Source of the DNA: Chthonomonas sp. UBA2362
GTDB taxonomy: Bacteria; Armatimonadota; Fimbriimonadia; Fimbriimonadales; Fimbriimonadaceae
Length of the DNA stretch: 64,000 nucleotides
NCBI GenBank assembly: GCA_002344135.1
Contig: DDTO01000008.1
Location: 159,880 to 223,879, forward strand
Direction: 5' to 3'
The notes beneath the pieces are model-generated. The model saw only the letters and a list, made by a program, of their open reading frames with translations, had not been told where the DNA came from and made no database searches. Each line of letters starts with the position of its first letter. Position 1 is the first letter of the stretch. This document shows, in pieces, positions 8,070 to 15,557 of the stretch. Made by a program: the position numbers and the translations under genes.

Positions 8070-9368
8070 CTACTTGAAGAACTCGAAGCCTTCCAGTTTC
8101 GCCTTCACCGATTGCAGGAATCGGCCTGCCAAAAGGCCGTCGATGATACGGTGGTCGTAGGTGAGGACGAGGTTCATGACCGAGCGGATGGCGATCATGT
8201 CGTCGATAATCGCCGGCACCTTCTTGATCGCATAGGTTCCGAGGATGGCCGCTTGAGGAGCGTTGATCATCGGGGTACCGAGGATGGCGCCATAGGAACC
8301 GGGGTTCGTGAGCGTGAAAGTCCCGCCTTGGACGTCGGCGACGGTCAGCGAATTCGATCGCGCCCGGCCGGCGATGTTTTCGAGCTCCTCGGCGAGTTGG
8401 ATCAGCGTCTTCCTATGGCAGTCGCGAATGACGGGGACGATCAGGCCCTCGTCGCCCTTGGCTCCGAGGCTAACGGCCACCCCCATGTGAACCGCGTAGT
8501 TCTTCAGGATCGTGTTGTCGCTCTGTAGCGAGGAGTTGAGGAGCGGAAACTCCTGCAGGGCTTCCGTTATCGCCTTGATGAAGAAGGGAGTGTAGGTCAG
8601 CTTCACGCCGTACTGCTGCTGGAACGTGTCTTTGTTCCGCTCGCGGAACCGGACCATGTTCGTGACGTCGACTTCTGCGAGTGTGCTGACGGTAGGCACC
8701 TGACTGCTACGAACCATCGCATCGGCGATCATCTTTCGCATGCCGACGAGGGGAACGATCTCCTGCTCGGGCCCGGAAGCGACCACCGGCGGGAGCGGCT
8801 CGAGTCGAGGGGCGTTGGTGGGCGCCTTCGGATCGGCGACAGGGGTCACGACGCCGGCGTCGCGCTTGACGATATAGGCCTGGAGATCGCGCTTCGTGAC
8901 GCGCCCGCCCTCGCCCGTACCGGGAATCGCCGCCAGCTCGGCGTTCGAGACCCTCTTTTCGGCGGCGATCGCGCGAACGACGGGCGTGTACCAGCGCCGT
9001 TCGCCGTCCAGTCCGGGGGCGATCTTCGCCTCCGGCAGGGCCGGTTCGGCGGCGGCCGCGACCGGTACGGGTTCGGCCTTCGGCGGTTCGGGCGTCTTGC
9101 TCGGTGCCGGCGTGCTCGCTCCGGCATCCGAGGATTCCTCGATGAGGCCCATGGCGTGGAATACTTCGACCACGTCGCCTTCTGGGATGAGGATCTTGAC
9201 GAGGCGGCCGCTCGCCGGCGCCTGCAGCTCGGTGTTGACCTTGTCGGTCATGATTTCGACGACCGGCTCGTCTTCCTGTACGAGATCACCTTCTTTCTTG
9301 AGCCAGCGGCTCACCGTTCCTTCGTGCACACCCTCGCCCAGTTCGGGCATCAGAATCTCGACAGGCAT
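8070..9368 (-). CDS. 2-oxoacid dehydrogenase E2 (dihydrolipoyl acyltransferase)
   Basis: This is the acyltransferase core of a pyruvate, 2-oxoglutarate or branched-chain 2-oxoacid dehydrogenase complex, 432 residues. The N-terminal lipoyl domain has its lipoylation lysine at residue 43 in MTDKVN. An Ala/Pro/Glu linker leads to the peripheral subunit-binding domain (TPVVRAIAAEKRVSNAELAA, about 130-170). The catalytic domain ends with the active-site motif DHRIIDG (His406). The TDKV context and overall length fit branched-chain or pyruvate-type E2s, but the acyl group cannot be fixed. E1 and E3 genes are not adjacent. A TAAAAT box only 5 nt before the ATG suggests a leaderless transcript. Confidence 0.92.
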   Translation of the reverse strand: MPVEILMPELGEGVHEGTVSRWLKKEGDLVQEDEPVVEIMTDKVNTELQAPASGRLVKILIPEGDVVEVFHAMGLIEESSDAGASTPAPSKTPEPPKAEPVPVAAAAEPALPEAKIAPGLDGERRWYTPVVRAIAAEKRVSNAELAAIPGTGEGGRVTKRDLQAYIVKRDAGVVTPVADPKAPTNAPRLEPLPPVVASGPEQEIVPLVGMRKMIADAMVRSSQVPTVSTLAEVDVTNMVRFRERNKDTFQQQYGVKLTYTPFFIKAITEALQEFPLLNSSLQSDNTILKNYAVHMGVAVSLGAKGDEGLIVPVIRDCHRKTLIQLAEELENIAGRARSNSLTVADVQGGTFTLTNPGSYGAILGTPMINAPQAAILGTYAIKKVPAIIDDMIAIRSVMNLVLTYDHRIIDGLLAGRFLQSVKAKLEGFEFFK

Positions 9369-9373
9369 AGCCT

Positions 9374-9379
9374 ATTTTA
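9374..9379 (-). promoter_or_regulatory. Putative -10 box of the E2 gene (leaderless)
   Basis: TAAAAT on the minus strand, with only AGGCT between it and the ATG at 9368. No Shine-Dalgarno sequence is visible. Transcription starting 6-8 nt downstream of the box would begin at the start codon. A -35 element is not obvious. Confidence 0.5.
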
Positions 9380-9395
9380 TCTCGTCTGGCCCGGT

Positions 9396-10487
9396 TCACA
9401 CCTTCGACGGGTCGCGGACCCCGAGTTCTTCGACCACCCGGCGCACTTCCTGGCTGCGCGACTTGGGGCAGACGAGCACGGCGTCGTCCGTCACGACGAC
9501 GACGACGTCCTCCATGCCGACGACCGCAGTGACCACCTGCGGATTCGCGCTGTAGACGACGCAGTCTCGCGTGTCGACCAGGACGGTGTCCCCCACGGCG
9601 ACGTTGCCCGACTCGTCGCGCGGGAACGACCGGTCCAGAGCGTCCCACGAGCCGAGATCGTCCCATTGGAATTCGGCCCGGGCCACGAAGACGCGTCTGG
9701 CCCTCTCCATCAGGGCATAGTCGATCGAGATGCTGGGCAGGGCCTCGAACAGGCGGCTCGCCTCGATCTCGTCCTGTCCGGCCAGAGCCTCGGCGATCGG
9801 AGGTATGGCGCCTGCGAGATTCGGGTCTGCCGTTTCGAGTTCGGTCATGAAGCCGTCGAGGGTCCAGAAGAACATACCGCTGTTCCAAAGGAACCGGCCG
9901 GATTCAACATAGGCGCGGGCGTCCTCCAGTGACGGCTTCTCGCGAAAGCGCTCGACGGCATGGACGGCGATGCCCTCGGTCTCACTCACCTCGGGCCCGA
10001 CTTCGATGTAGCCGAAGCCGGTTTCGGGCCTGGTAGGGGGAATGCCGATGGTCGCCAGCCCCCCTTCGCGCTCGACGGTCTCGAGGGCCGCGCGGGCGGT
10101 GCGGGCGAATCCTTCGGTCGGGACGATCCGGTGATCGGCGGTGACGACCGCCATCGACCAGTTCGCGCGGGCGTCGGGTTCGCGCGCCAGCAAGTTGGCG
10201 GCGACCCATACGAGGCATCCGGCAGTGTTTCGCTTATGAGGTTCGGCGAGGATGTCATGGCTGGGAAATCCCTCGAGCGCGGCGGAGATCGGCGCTCGAA
10301 GATGCGGAGAGGCCGCGATCCAGACGTTCTCTGACCCACAGACCGCCCGCGCCCGATCGACCGCCTCGCCGAGCATCGTCTGGCCTCCGGCGGTCAAGCG
10401 CAGAAGCTGTTTCGGGCGCGACTTGCGCGAGAGGGGCCAGAACCGCTCACCCGACCCTCCCGCCATGATGACGCCGAGGCGCCTCAC
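9396..10487 (-). CDS. manC: Mannose-1-phosphate guanylyltransferase
   Basis: It makes GDP-mannose from mannose 1-phosphate and GTP for surface glycans. The protein has about 363 residues from the GTG at 10487. The N-terminal nucleotidyltransferase signature is complete: MAGGSGERFWPLSRKSRPKQ. WPLSR and PKQ are the nucleotide-binding and catalytic pieces of the ManC/RfbM branch. FGYIEVG and FREKPSLEDA are conserved further in. There is no fused phosphomannose isomerase domain, so it is the short single-domain form. The start overlaps the stop of the upstream lipoprotein gene in a GTGA, a coupled start; the open frame continues upstream only as a shadow. It belongs with the other sugar-nucleotide genes in the window (17086, 41532, 54377). 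Confidence 0.93.
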   Translation of the reverse strand: MRRLGVIMAGGSGERFWPLSRKSRPKQLLRLTAGGQTMLGEAVDRARAVCGSENVWIAASPHLRAPISAALEGFPSHDILAEPHKRNTAGCLVWVAANLLAREPDARANWSMAVVTADHRIVPTEGFARTARAALETVEREGGLATIGIPPTRPETGFGYIEVGPEVSETEGIAVHAVERFREKPSLEDARAYVESGRFLWNSGMFFWTLDGFMTELETADPNLAGAIPPIAEALAGQDEIEASRLFEALPSISIDYALMERARRVFVARAEFQWDDLGSWDALDRSFPRDESGNVAVGDTVLVDTRDCVVYSANPQVVTAVVGMEDVVVVVTDDAVLVCPKSRSQEVRRVVEELGVRDPSKV

Positions 10488-10903
10488 GAGCCGACCTTGC
10501 CGACCCGGCGGAAGGTGACTTTCTTCCCTTGGGCTTCGCCGACCAACTCGTCCTTGGTGACCCAGGTGATCGAGGTCTTCTGTGTCTTGAGCAGGTCTCT
10601 CGCGATTGAGCCCCGGAAACTGTCGGCAACGGGTCCACCGCTCACGACCTTCAGGTCCTTCCCGGTCGTAGTCAGTACCCCATCGGACAACTCGTACTCT
10701 CCGGTCAGCAAAAGGCTCGCCCCGGCAGCGACCGGGTGGGGAATCGTGACAGAGTAGGTGCCGTCGGCGCGATAAATCACCGGGGGGTGGTTCGGCGTCT
10801 GGACGTTTTGCCACGAGCCGACGATCAGCTTATCGGTGTTCGGCGAGCCACAGCCGAGAAGAAAGCAGGCCGTCAGGACCGTGGCAAGAAGTGCGGAACG
10901 CAT
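10484..10903 (-). CDS. Small lipoprotein of unknown function
   Basis: A 139-residue protein with a lipoprotein signal peptide: MRSALLATVLTACFLLGCGS, lipobox LLGC with Cys18. The mature part reads like the beta-rich fold of lipocalin-like or META-like small lipoproteins (IVGSWQNV, YRADGTYSV, GEYELSDGVLTTT), where a GSW motif opens a strand. I do not recognise a named family beyond that. The ATG at 10903 is preceded by TAAACT 7 nt upstream and no ribosome-binding site. The gene is coupled to manC by a 4-nt overlap, but a role in GDP-mannose metabolism is not implied. It is divergent from the uracil-DNA glycosylase gene, with only 60 bp between the starts. Confidence 0.8.
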   Translation of the reverse strand: MRSALLATVLTACFLLGCGSPNTDKLIVGSWQNVQTPNHPPVIYRADGTYSVTIPHPVAAGASLLLTGEYELSDGVLTTTGKDLKVVSGGPVADSFRGSIARDLLKTQKTSITWVTKDELVGEAQGKKVTFRRVGKVGS

Positions 10904-10910
10904 GGGGAAA

Positions 10911-10916
10911 AGTTTA
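10911..10916 (-). promoter_or_regulatory. Putative -10 box of the lipoprotein-manC operon
   Basis: TAAACT on the minus strand, 7 nt from the ATG at 10903, without a Shine-Dalgarno sequence. It lies back to back with the box at 10950 that serves the divergent gene. Confidence 0.45.
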
Positions 10917-10949
10917 GCGGTTTTGGATCGAGCCGCGGGCGGCGCTCGG

Positions 10950-10955
10950 TAGCAT
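10950..10955 (+). promoter_or_regulatory. Putative -10 box of the uracil-DNA glycosylase gene
   Basis: TAGCAT preceded by GG, 8 nt before the ATG at 10964. No ribosome-binding site is present, which fits a leaderless mRNA. Confidence 0.45.
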
Positions 10956-10963
10956 CGGCCTCG

Positions 10964-11614
10964 ATGGACTTGGACGCCGTCCGAAGCCAGGCGCTGCAGT
11001 GTATGGACTGCTCGCTCTCGGCCAGGCGCCGGAACGTAGTCTTCGGCGAGGGCAACCCGCGCGCGCCGCTCGTGCTCGTCGGCGAAGGTCCGGGCGAGCA
11101 AGAGGATGCGACCGGTCGACCCTTCGTGGGTCGGGCGGGGCAGCTTCTCGATCGCGCGCTCGCCGACAACGGCCTCTCGCGAGAGCACGTGTATATCTGC
11201 AATACCGTCAAGTGCCGCGCGTGCGATTGGATCGAGGACAAGCCGGTGAATCGGGCCCCGACCGAACAGGAAGCAAGAGCCTGCCGCCGCTGGCTCGTGC
11301 CCCAGTTAGCAGCGATCTCTCCGAAGGTGATCCTCTGCGTGGGGGCGCCGAGCGCGCGGAACCTCATCAAGAAAGACTTCAAGATCACCGCCGACCGAGG
11401 CAAGTACTTCCCCTGCGAATACGCCAAGACGGCGATCGCGACCCTGCACCCCGCCTATATCCTGCGGCAGCAATCGGCCACACACGACGGAGGCTACTCT
11501 CTACTGGCCGCGGACATAGCGCGAGCCTGGGAAGCCGCCCAGCGGCTCCTCAAGGCGTCGGTCGGGTCCAGCGAGCCCGAGCCAGCGGCAGTTCAGTCTT
11601 CGCTGTTCGACTGA
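10964..11614 (+). CDS. Uracil-DNA glycosylase, family 4 (Fe-S type)
   Basis: It removes uracil from DNA after cytosine deamination. The 216-residue protein carries the family-4 motif GEGPGEQEDATGRPFVG (motif 1, water-activating region) and the C-terminal HPAYILRQ loop that inserts into the DNA. Cysteines suitable for the 4Fe-4S cluster are at the N terminus (CMDC) and in the middle (CNTVKCR and ARACRRW), the spacing seen in thermophile-type family-4 enzymes. The start at 10964 gives the usual MDLDAVRSQALQCMDC beginning; an upstream in-frame extension is a shadow of the divergent lipoprotein gene. The Fe-S cluster would depend on the suf operon at 56012-58854. Confidence 0.93.
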   Translation: MDLDAVRSQALQCMDCSLSARRRNVVFGEGNPRAPLVLVGEGPGEQEDATGRPFVGRAGQLLDRALADNGLSREHVYICNTVKCRACDWIEDKPVNRAPTEQEARACRRWLVPQLAAISPKVILCVGAPSARNLIKKDFKITADRGKYFPCEYAKTAIATLHPAYILRQQSATHDGGYSLLAADIARAWEAAQRLLKASVGSSEPEPAAVQSSLFD

Positions 11615-11658
11615 ATCGGCGAGCATAAGAATCACGGTCAAGCCCGCGCATCCAATGG

Positions 11659-13695
11659 CTAGCGCCGATAGAGGTCGATGCTCGCGGTCTTCCGAATGCC
11701 CTGCCAGGTCGCAGTTACCGTCGCGTTGCGCGTCGAGCTAACCGGGTAAGTGGTGAGGGTGAAGGTGCGCGATCGCTGGCCAGCGGGGATCGTGAGGGTG
11801 GCCGGCGCATTGAGCAGCATGTAGCTGGATACGGTTAGGCTGACCACAGCCCCGCCCGGTGGGGCCGGGGCGCTGAGGGTGACGGTGCCGATGGGGAATG
11901 GCTGGCTACCGCCTGTCGTCCAAGTGCGATTGAGGGTCACGCTCTGAAGCGCCACTGGGGCGGCGACGACGCGAATCTGAACGTTACGGTTCTGTCCGCC
12001 GCCCGATCCAGTAATCGTGACCGTCGTATCGCTGGAAACCGCGCTGCAAGCGACGGTGAAGTTCATCGCAGTCGATCCGGCGGGAATCGTCACGTTCGCG
12101 GGAACCGACGCGACCGACGGATTCGAACTCGTCAGCGAAACGGTGAGCGGCGAGCTCGGAGCCGTGTTCAGCTGGGCGGTGCCCGTCACGTTGGCCGGGC
12201 CGGTCACCGACGATTGGCTGAGCGTCAGCGAGTCGAGGGCTGGATTGACGTAACGCCGGATGGTCACGGTGACGTTTCGGCTGACGCCGCCCGCCGCCGC
12301 CGACACGATCACGTTGGTGTCGCTGGTCACTGCCGAGGCGTTGAGCGAGAAGACCGCCTGTCGCGCGCCTTGGGGCACGACGACGTTCGAGGGCACCGAC
12401 AGCAGCGCCGGCTGAGCCGAGGTGATCGAGACGGCGGTCCCCCCAGACGGAGCCGCGCGGTCGATGGTGACGGTCCCTTGAACGCTGAGCGGACCGAAGA
12501 AGCTAGTCGGATTGACGACGAAGTCGCTGAGAACGGGGCCGGTCTGAGTTCCACCGAGGGCTCTCCCCGCATTGACACGCCCCTTGACGACCCACGAGCC
12601 GACGGGATCGCAGTTGTCTTCGATTGAGCGCCGTACCTGGGCCGCGCTGCCAGAGGAGCCAAGGCGGCTCCAGACGAGCCCGGCGAGCCCCGCGACTGCA
12701 GGGGTCGCCATCGAGGTGCCGCTCAGGTTGCGATACTGGTTGCCGAGGTACGTGCTGTAGATGGTCGATCCGGGAGCCGCGACGTCGACCCAGGTGCCGT
12801 AGTTGCTAAAGCTGGATCGGGTGTCGTTGCTTTGGGTCGAGGCGACGGCGATGCAGTTGGTGTAGTAGGCGGGGTAGGCCGCGCTCGTCGTGTTGCCGTT
12901 GCCGGCGGCGGCGCAGATCACTACATTCCGGTTCCACGCGTAGTTCACGGCATCGGCAAGTGCTGCGCTGCCGCTCGAACCGCCAAGGCTCAATGAGATG
13001 ACCTTTGCTCCGCGGTCAGTGGCGAAGACGATTCCCGCGGCAACGTCGCTGAACCATCCGCTGCCGTTCCGGTCGAGGACCTTGACCCCCATGAGGCTGC
13101 AGTTGAAGCCAACCCCGGCAATGCCGATCGAGTTGTCGGTCTTCGCGGCGGCGATCCCCGCGCAATGGGTCCCATGCCCGTTGTCGTCCTGGGGTGAGGA
13201 GTCTCGGTTAACGAAATCGTAGCCCGGTACGATCTTCCCCGAGAGATCAGAGTGGTTGAGGTCGATGCCGGTATCGACGATCGCGATGACGACGCCGGCG
13301 TCACCTCTGGTTCGGTCCCAGCCAGTAGGGCAAGCGATCTTCTGGGGTGCATATTGGGTTGAGAACGATGCATCGTTCGGTGTGTAAAAGGCTTCGCAGC
13401 GGTAGTTCGGCTCGGCGTAGGCCACTTGGGGCATCGACCGGTAATAGGCGACCGCATCGGGCACGGTCATGCCGTTGGGGATCTCCACCACGTTGAGCCC
13501 GAGGCTGCTCACCTCTTCGACAATCCGGGCGCGAAGGTTGGCAGTCGCCTGATAGCCCTGCGCTTCATGGCCGGGCTTGAACTTCACCAGGACCTGACCG
13601 GAAGCGAAAGAGCCGATCATCCGCTCGACCTGGGCCGAGGCCGACAGGGCCGGCAGAAGCAACGCCAGCGAAAGCCCGAACACACCGATTCGCAT
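11659..13695 (-). CDS. Secreted subtilisin-like serine protease (S8) with three beta-sandwich repeats
   Basis: An exported protease of 678 residues. The signal peptide is residues 1-22 and the propeptide follows (GQVLVKFKPG, up to about residue 105). The triad is complete: Asp141 in IVDTGID, His174 in GHGTHCAG, and Ser328 in SGTSMATP, with oxyanion Asn266 in AAAGNGN. After residue 390 come three related units of about 85 residues, each with a PSNVVVPQG- or PANVTIPAG-type strand, resembling bacterial Ig-like surface domains that hold the enzyme in the matrix. The ATG at 13695 begins a proper signal peptide; the longer frame from 13731 does not. It is a monocistronic gene, and the substrate is probably extracellular protein. 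Confidence 0.93.
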   Translation of the reverse strand: MRIGVFGLSLALLLPALSASAQVERMIGSFASGQVLVKFKPGHEAQGYQATANLRARIVEEVSSLGLNVVEIPNGMTVPDAVAYYRSMPQVAYAEPNYRCEAFYTPNDASFSTQYAPQKIACPTGWDRTRGDAGVVIAIVDTGIDLNHSDLSGKIVPGYDFVNRDSSPQDDNGHGTHCAGIAAAKTDNSIGIAGVGFNCSLMGVKVLDRNGSGWFSDVAAGIVFATDRGAKVISLSLGGSSGSAALADAVNYAWNRNVVICAAAGNGNTTSAAYPAYYTNCIAVASTQSNDTRSSFSNYGTWVDVAAPGSTIYSTYLGNQYRNLSGTSMATPAVAGLAGLVWSRLGSSGSAAQVRRSIEDNCDPVGSWVVKGRVNAGRALGGTQTGPVLSDFVVNPTSFFGPLSVQGTVTIDRAAPSGGTAVSITSAQPALLSVPSNVVVPQGARQAVFSLNASAVTSDTNVIVSAAAGGVSRNVTVTIRRYVNPALDSLTLSQSSVTGPANVTGTAQLNTAPSSPLTVSLTSSNPSVASVPANVTIPAGSTAMNFTVACSAVSSDTTVTITGSGGGQNRNVQIRVVAAPVALQSVTLNRTWTTGGSQPFPIGTVTLSAPAPPGGAVVSLTVSSYMLLNAPATLTIPAGQRSRTFTLTTYPVSSTRNATVTATWQGIRKTASIDLYRR

Positions 13696-13816
13696 AGGTT
13701 TCACCCGTCTCCCTTGAACGCTGGGAGCCATTTTATACGAATTGGTAGACGCCTTCGCCGAACCTGCGGTTCGCTATCCGCGCTCTATTGCGGCAAGCAG
13801 GGTACAAACAGGGTGC

Positions 13817-14305
13817 ATGCAGACGGCTCGCCGCTTGAACTACTTGACCGTGCAGGACATCCTTTGGGTGAATCTCCAGGTCACCGAAGAGGTTCTTTCC
13901 TTCAGGTACGCCGACTTGGAGGAGGCTTCGTACTATCAATACGGCTACGGGGAGAGCGTCGATTTGCTCGGGCAGGCGGCGCGCCTCTTGGGCGGCTTTC
14001 GCAAGCGAAGCCCATTTCCTCAGGGCAACGACGCCACCGCGTTCGTCGCGTTTGCCGGTTTTCTGTCGATCAACGGCCGCCGGCTGACCCTCGAGCCGGG
14101 CGAGGTGGCCGCGTGGATGGGCCGGATGACCGATCCCAAGACCGAAGACGTCGAAGCGGTCAGTGAGCAGGTGCAGGACGGCCCGCTCATCGAGAAGACC
14201 GGCGAGCATGGCGAGCCCGACGTTCAGGCGACCCTCGAGGACCTGATCGAAAAGTACGGAGGAGCCGTCATGCAACTGCGCGACGGCTCCTCAAGTGCTG
14301 CCTAG
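13817..14305 (+). CDS. Fic/Doc-fold protein with degenerate active site
   Basis: A 162-residue protein that follows the Doc (death-on-curing) layout. It begins NYLTVQDILW, as in Doc-type proteins, then has a helical region ESVDLLGQAARLLGGFRK, and the segment SPFPQGNDATAFVAFAGFLSINGRRL matches HPFxDGNKRTA...FLxxNGxxL. The Fic motif HxFx(D/E)GNxR is broken: His is Ser, the acidic residue is Gln, and Lys/Arg are Asp/Ala, while P-F and G-N remain. It should therefore not catalyse AMP transfer or phosphorylation. A C-terminal tail of about 50 residues is extra. No Phd-type antitoxin is next to it. The start is the ATG at 13817; an earlier ATG at 13742 gives a less protein-like leader. It is convergent with the WD40 gene, with 3 nt between the stops. 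Confidence 0.7.
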   Translation: MQTARRLNYLTVQDILWVNLQVTEEVLSFRYADLEEASYYQYGYGESVDLLGQAARLLGGFRKRSPFPQGNDATAFVAFAGFLSINGRRLTLEPGEVAAWMGRMTDPKTEDVEAVSEQVQDGPLIEKTGEHGEPDVQATLEDLIEKYGGAVMQLRDGSSSAA

Positions 14306-14308
14306 GGG

Positions 14309-15463
14309 CTACTCGGCGAAGGTGAGATCCCAGACTCGGAGGGTCTTGTCCATTCCGCCGGCGGCGAGACGCTTTCCGTCGGGGCTGAACCCGATCGCGC
14401 TGAGAGCCTGCCCGCTCGCCTCGATCTTGGCGTGGCCCCGACCTTGAACCGGGTTCCACAGTCCGACCGCGCCATCCCGCGAAACGCTGCCGAGCAGGAG
14501 GCCGTTCGGATGGAAGGCCATCGCCTCGATGGGTTTTTGGTGGCCGAAGAAGGTCTTGTCGAGTGAGAGATCGGCCAATCGGAACAGCCGGATCGAGAGA
14601 TCTACGGCGGCAACGGCGAGCCACCGACCGTCCTTGCTAAATGCCAAGGAGGTGACCGTCGAGCGCACGTTGGTAAAGGTATGAAGATCCTTGCCAGTAG
14701 CCGTCGACCACAGTTTCACGGTCGCGTCGGCCGAGCCGGTCGCGACGAAGCGGCTGTCCGGCGACCAGGCGATCGACGTGACCGACTGTTCGTGGCCCAC
14801 GCCGGCGAATAGGGCATCGCCGTTTTCCGTTCGGCACACTTGCAGCACGTTATGAACGGAGCCCATCGCGATTGCGTTACCGTCGGGAGAGACGGCGACG
14901 GAACAAACCCACTCGAGGGGGCTGTTGCGCCAGTATTCGACGGCGCCATTGCGGATCGACCAGGTCGAGACCATGCTTTCGGAGCAGCCGGCTGCCACGA
15001 CTCGCTCGTTCTCGATGGCTTGGAGCGTGCTGACCACGCCGCCTTCGAGCCGGAGCCGTCGTTCGGGCTCGCCATCTTGCCACCAGATGAGTTCGTTATC
15101 GAAAGCCGAGGACACCAATTGGCCGGTGTCCGGCACGAAACTGATCGCGTAGATCGGCGTCTTGTGCTGGCGGAGGCGGTGAGCGATCCGCACGCTCACG
15201 GTCGCCGGGGTGTGCGTCGCACGGGGGTCGGGAGTCGATTGGGTCGTCACCGACGCACCCATGATTACCGCGTCATACTCTTGCCGCCTCACTGGGTCGA
15301 TCAGAGTCTGAAACGCGGTATTGATCTGGGCCATGCGTTCGTGCGAAGTCGGGTCCGGGTTGACGTCTGGATGGTGCTTCCGGGCCAGCCGCCGATACGC
15401 ATGGCGCAAGGTACTGGGTTTGGCGGTTGATTCCACGCCTAGAACATCGTACAGGGTCGCCAC
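14309..15463 (-). CDS. J-domain fused to WD40 beta-propeller
   Basis: A 384-residue fusion. Residues 1-70 are a DnaJ-type J-domain with the HPD motif at 31-33 (RKHHPDVNPD), which stimulates the ATPase of an Hsp70 (DnaK). After a Thr/Pro-rich linker, residues about 95-384 form WD40 repeats, for example SVTSIAWSPDSRFVATGSAD, AVSPDGNAIAMGS and ALSAIGFSPDGKRLAAGG, enough for a seven-bladed propeller. There is no Gly/Phe region, zinc finger or client-binding domain of DnaJ. The inferred role is recruiting DnaK to propeller-bound clients. The start is GTG at 15463, 8 nt after a TAATCT box. Upstream lie three hairpins between this gene and the preceding one. Confidence 0.88.
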   Translation of the reverse strand: MATLYDVLGVESTAKPSTLRHAYRRLARKHHPDVNPDPTSHERMAQINTAFQTLIDPVRRQEYDAVIMGASVTTQSTPDPRATHTPATVSVRIAHRLRQHKTPIYAISFVPDTGQLVSSAFDNELIWWQDGEPERRLRLEGGVVSTLQAIENERVVAAGCSESMVSTWSIRNGAVEYWRNSPLEWVCSVAVSPDGNAIAMGSVHNVLQVCRTENGDALFAGVGHEQSVTSIAWSPDSRFVATGSADATVKLWSTATGKDLHTFTNVRSTVTSLAFSKDGRWLAVAAVDLSIRLFRLADLSLDKTFFGHQKPIEAMAFHPNGLLLGSVSRDGAVGLWNPVQGRGHAKIEASGQALSAIGFSPDGKRLAAGGMDKTLRVWDLTFAE

Positions 15464-15471
15464 TTTCGCTC

Positions 15472-15477
15472 AGATTA
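15472..15477 (-). promoter_or_regulatory. Putative -10 box of the J-domain/WD40 gene
   Basis: TAATCT on the minus strand (CATAAT overlaps it by shift), 8 nt before the GTG at 15463. No ribosome-binding site is seen. It abuts the first of three hairpins. Confidence 0.4.
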
Positions 15478-15555
15478 TGAAGGATCGGTCCTTCAAATCT
15501 CTATACTCCGGCGCGAAAACCGGAGTTCTGAGGCTTGTCTCCAGGGATTCCCTGG
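15478..15555 (-). other. Three consecutive perfect hairpins
   Basis: The gap between two minus-strand genes holds three stem-loops in a row: TGAAGGA/TCCTTCA (15478-15495, 4-nt loop), ACTCCGG/CCGGAGT (15505-15526, 8-nt loop) and CCAGGG/CCCTGG (15541-15555, 3-nt loop). The last begins right after the stop of the secreted protein gene, so termination or 3'-end protection of that mRNA is likely. None has a long T-run on the minus strand, which argues against a classical intrinsic terminator. Confidence 0.6.
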
Positions 15556-15557
15556 TC

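Noticed and set aside
13742..13816. Longer N terminus of the Fic/Doc-fold protein
   Set aside because: Doc-type proteins begin at the NYLTVQDI stretch; the extension has no counterpart in the family.
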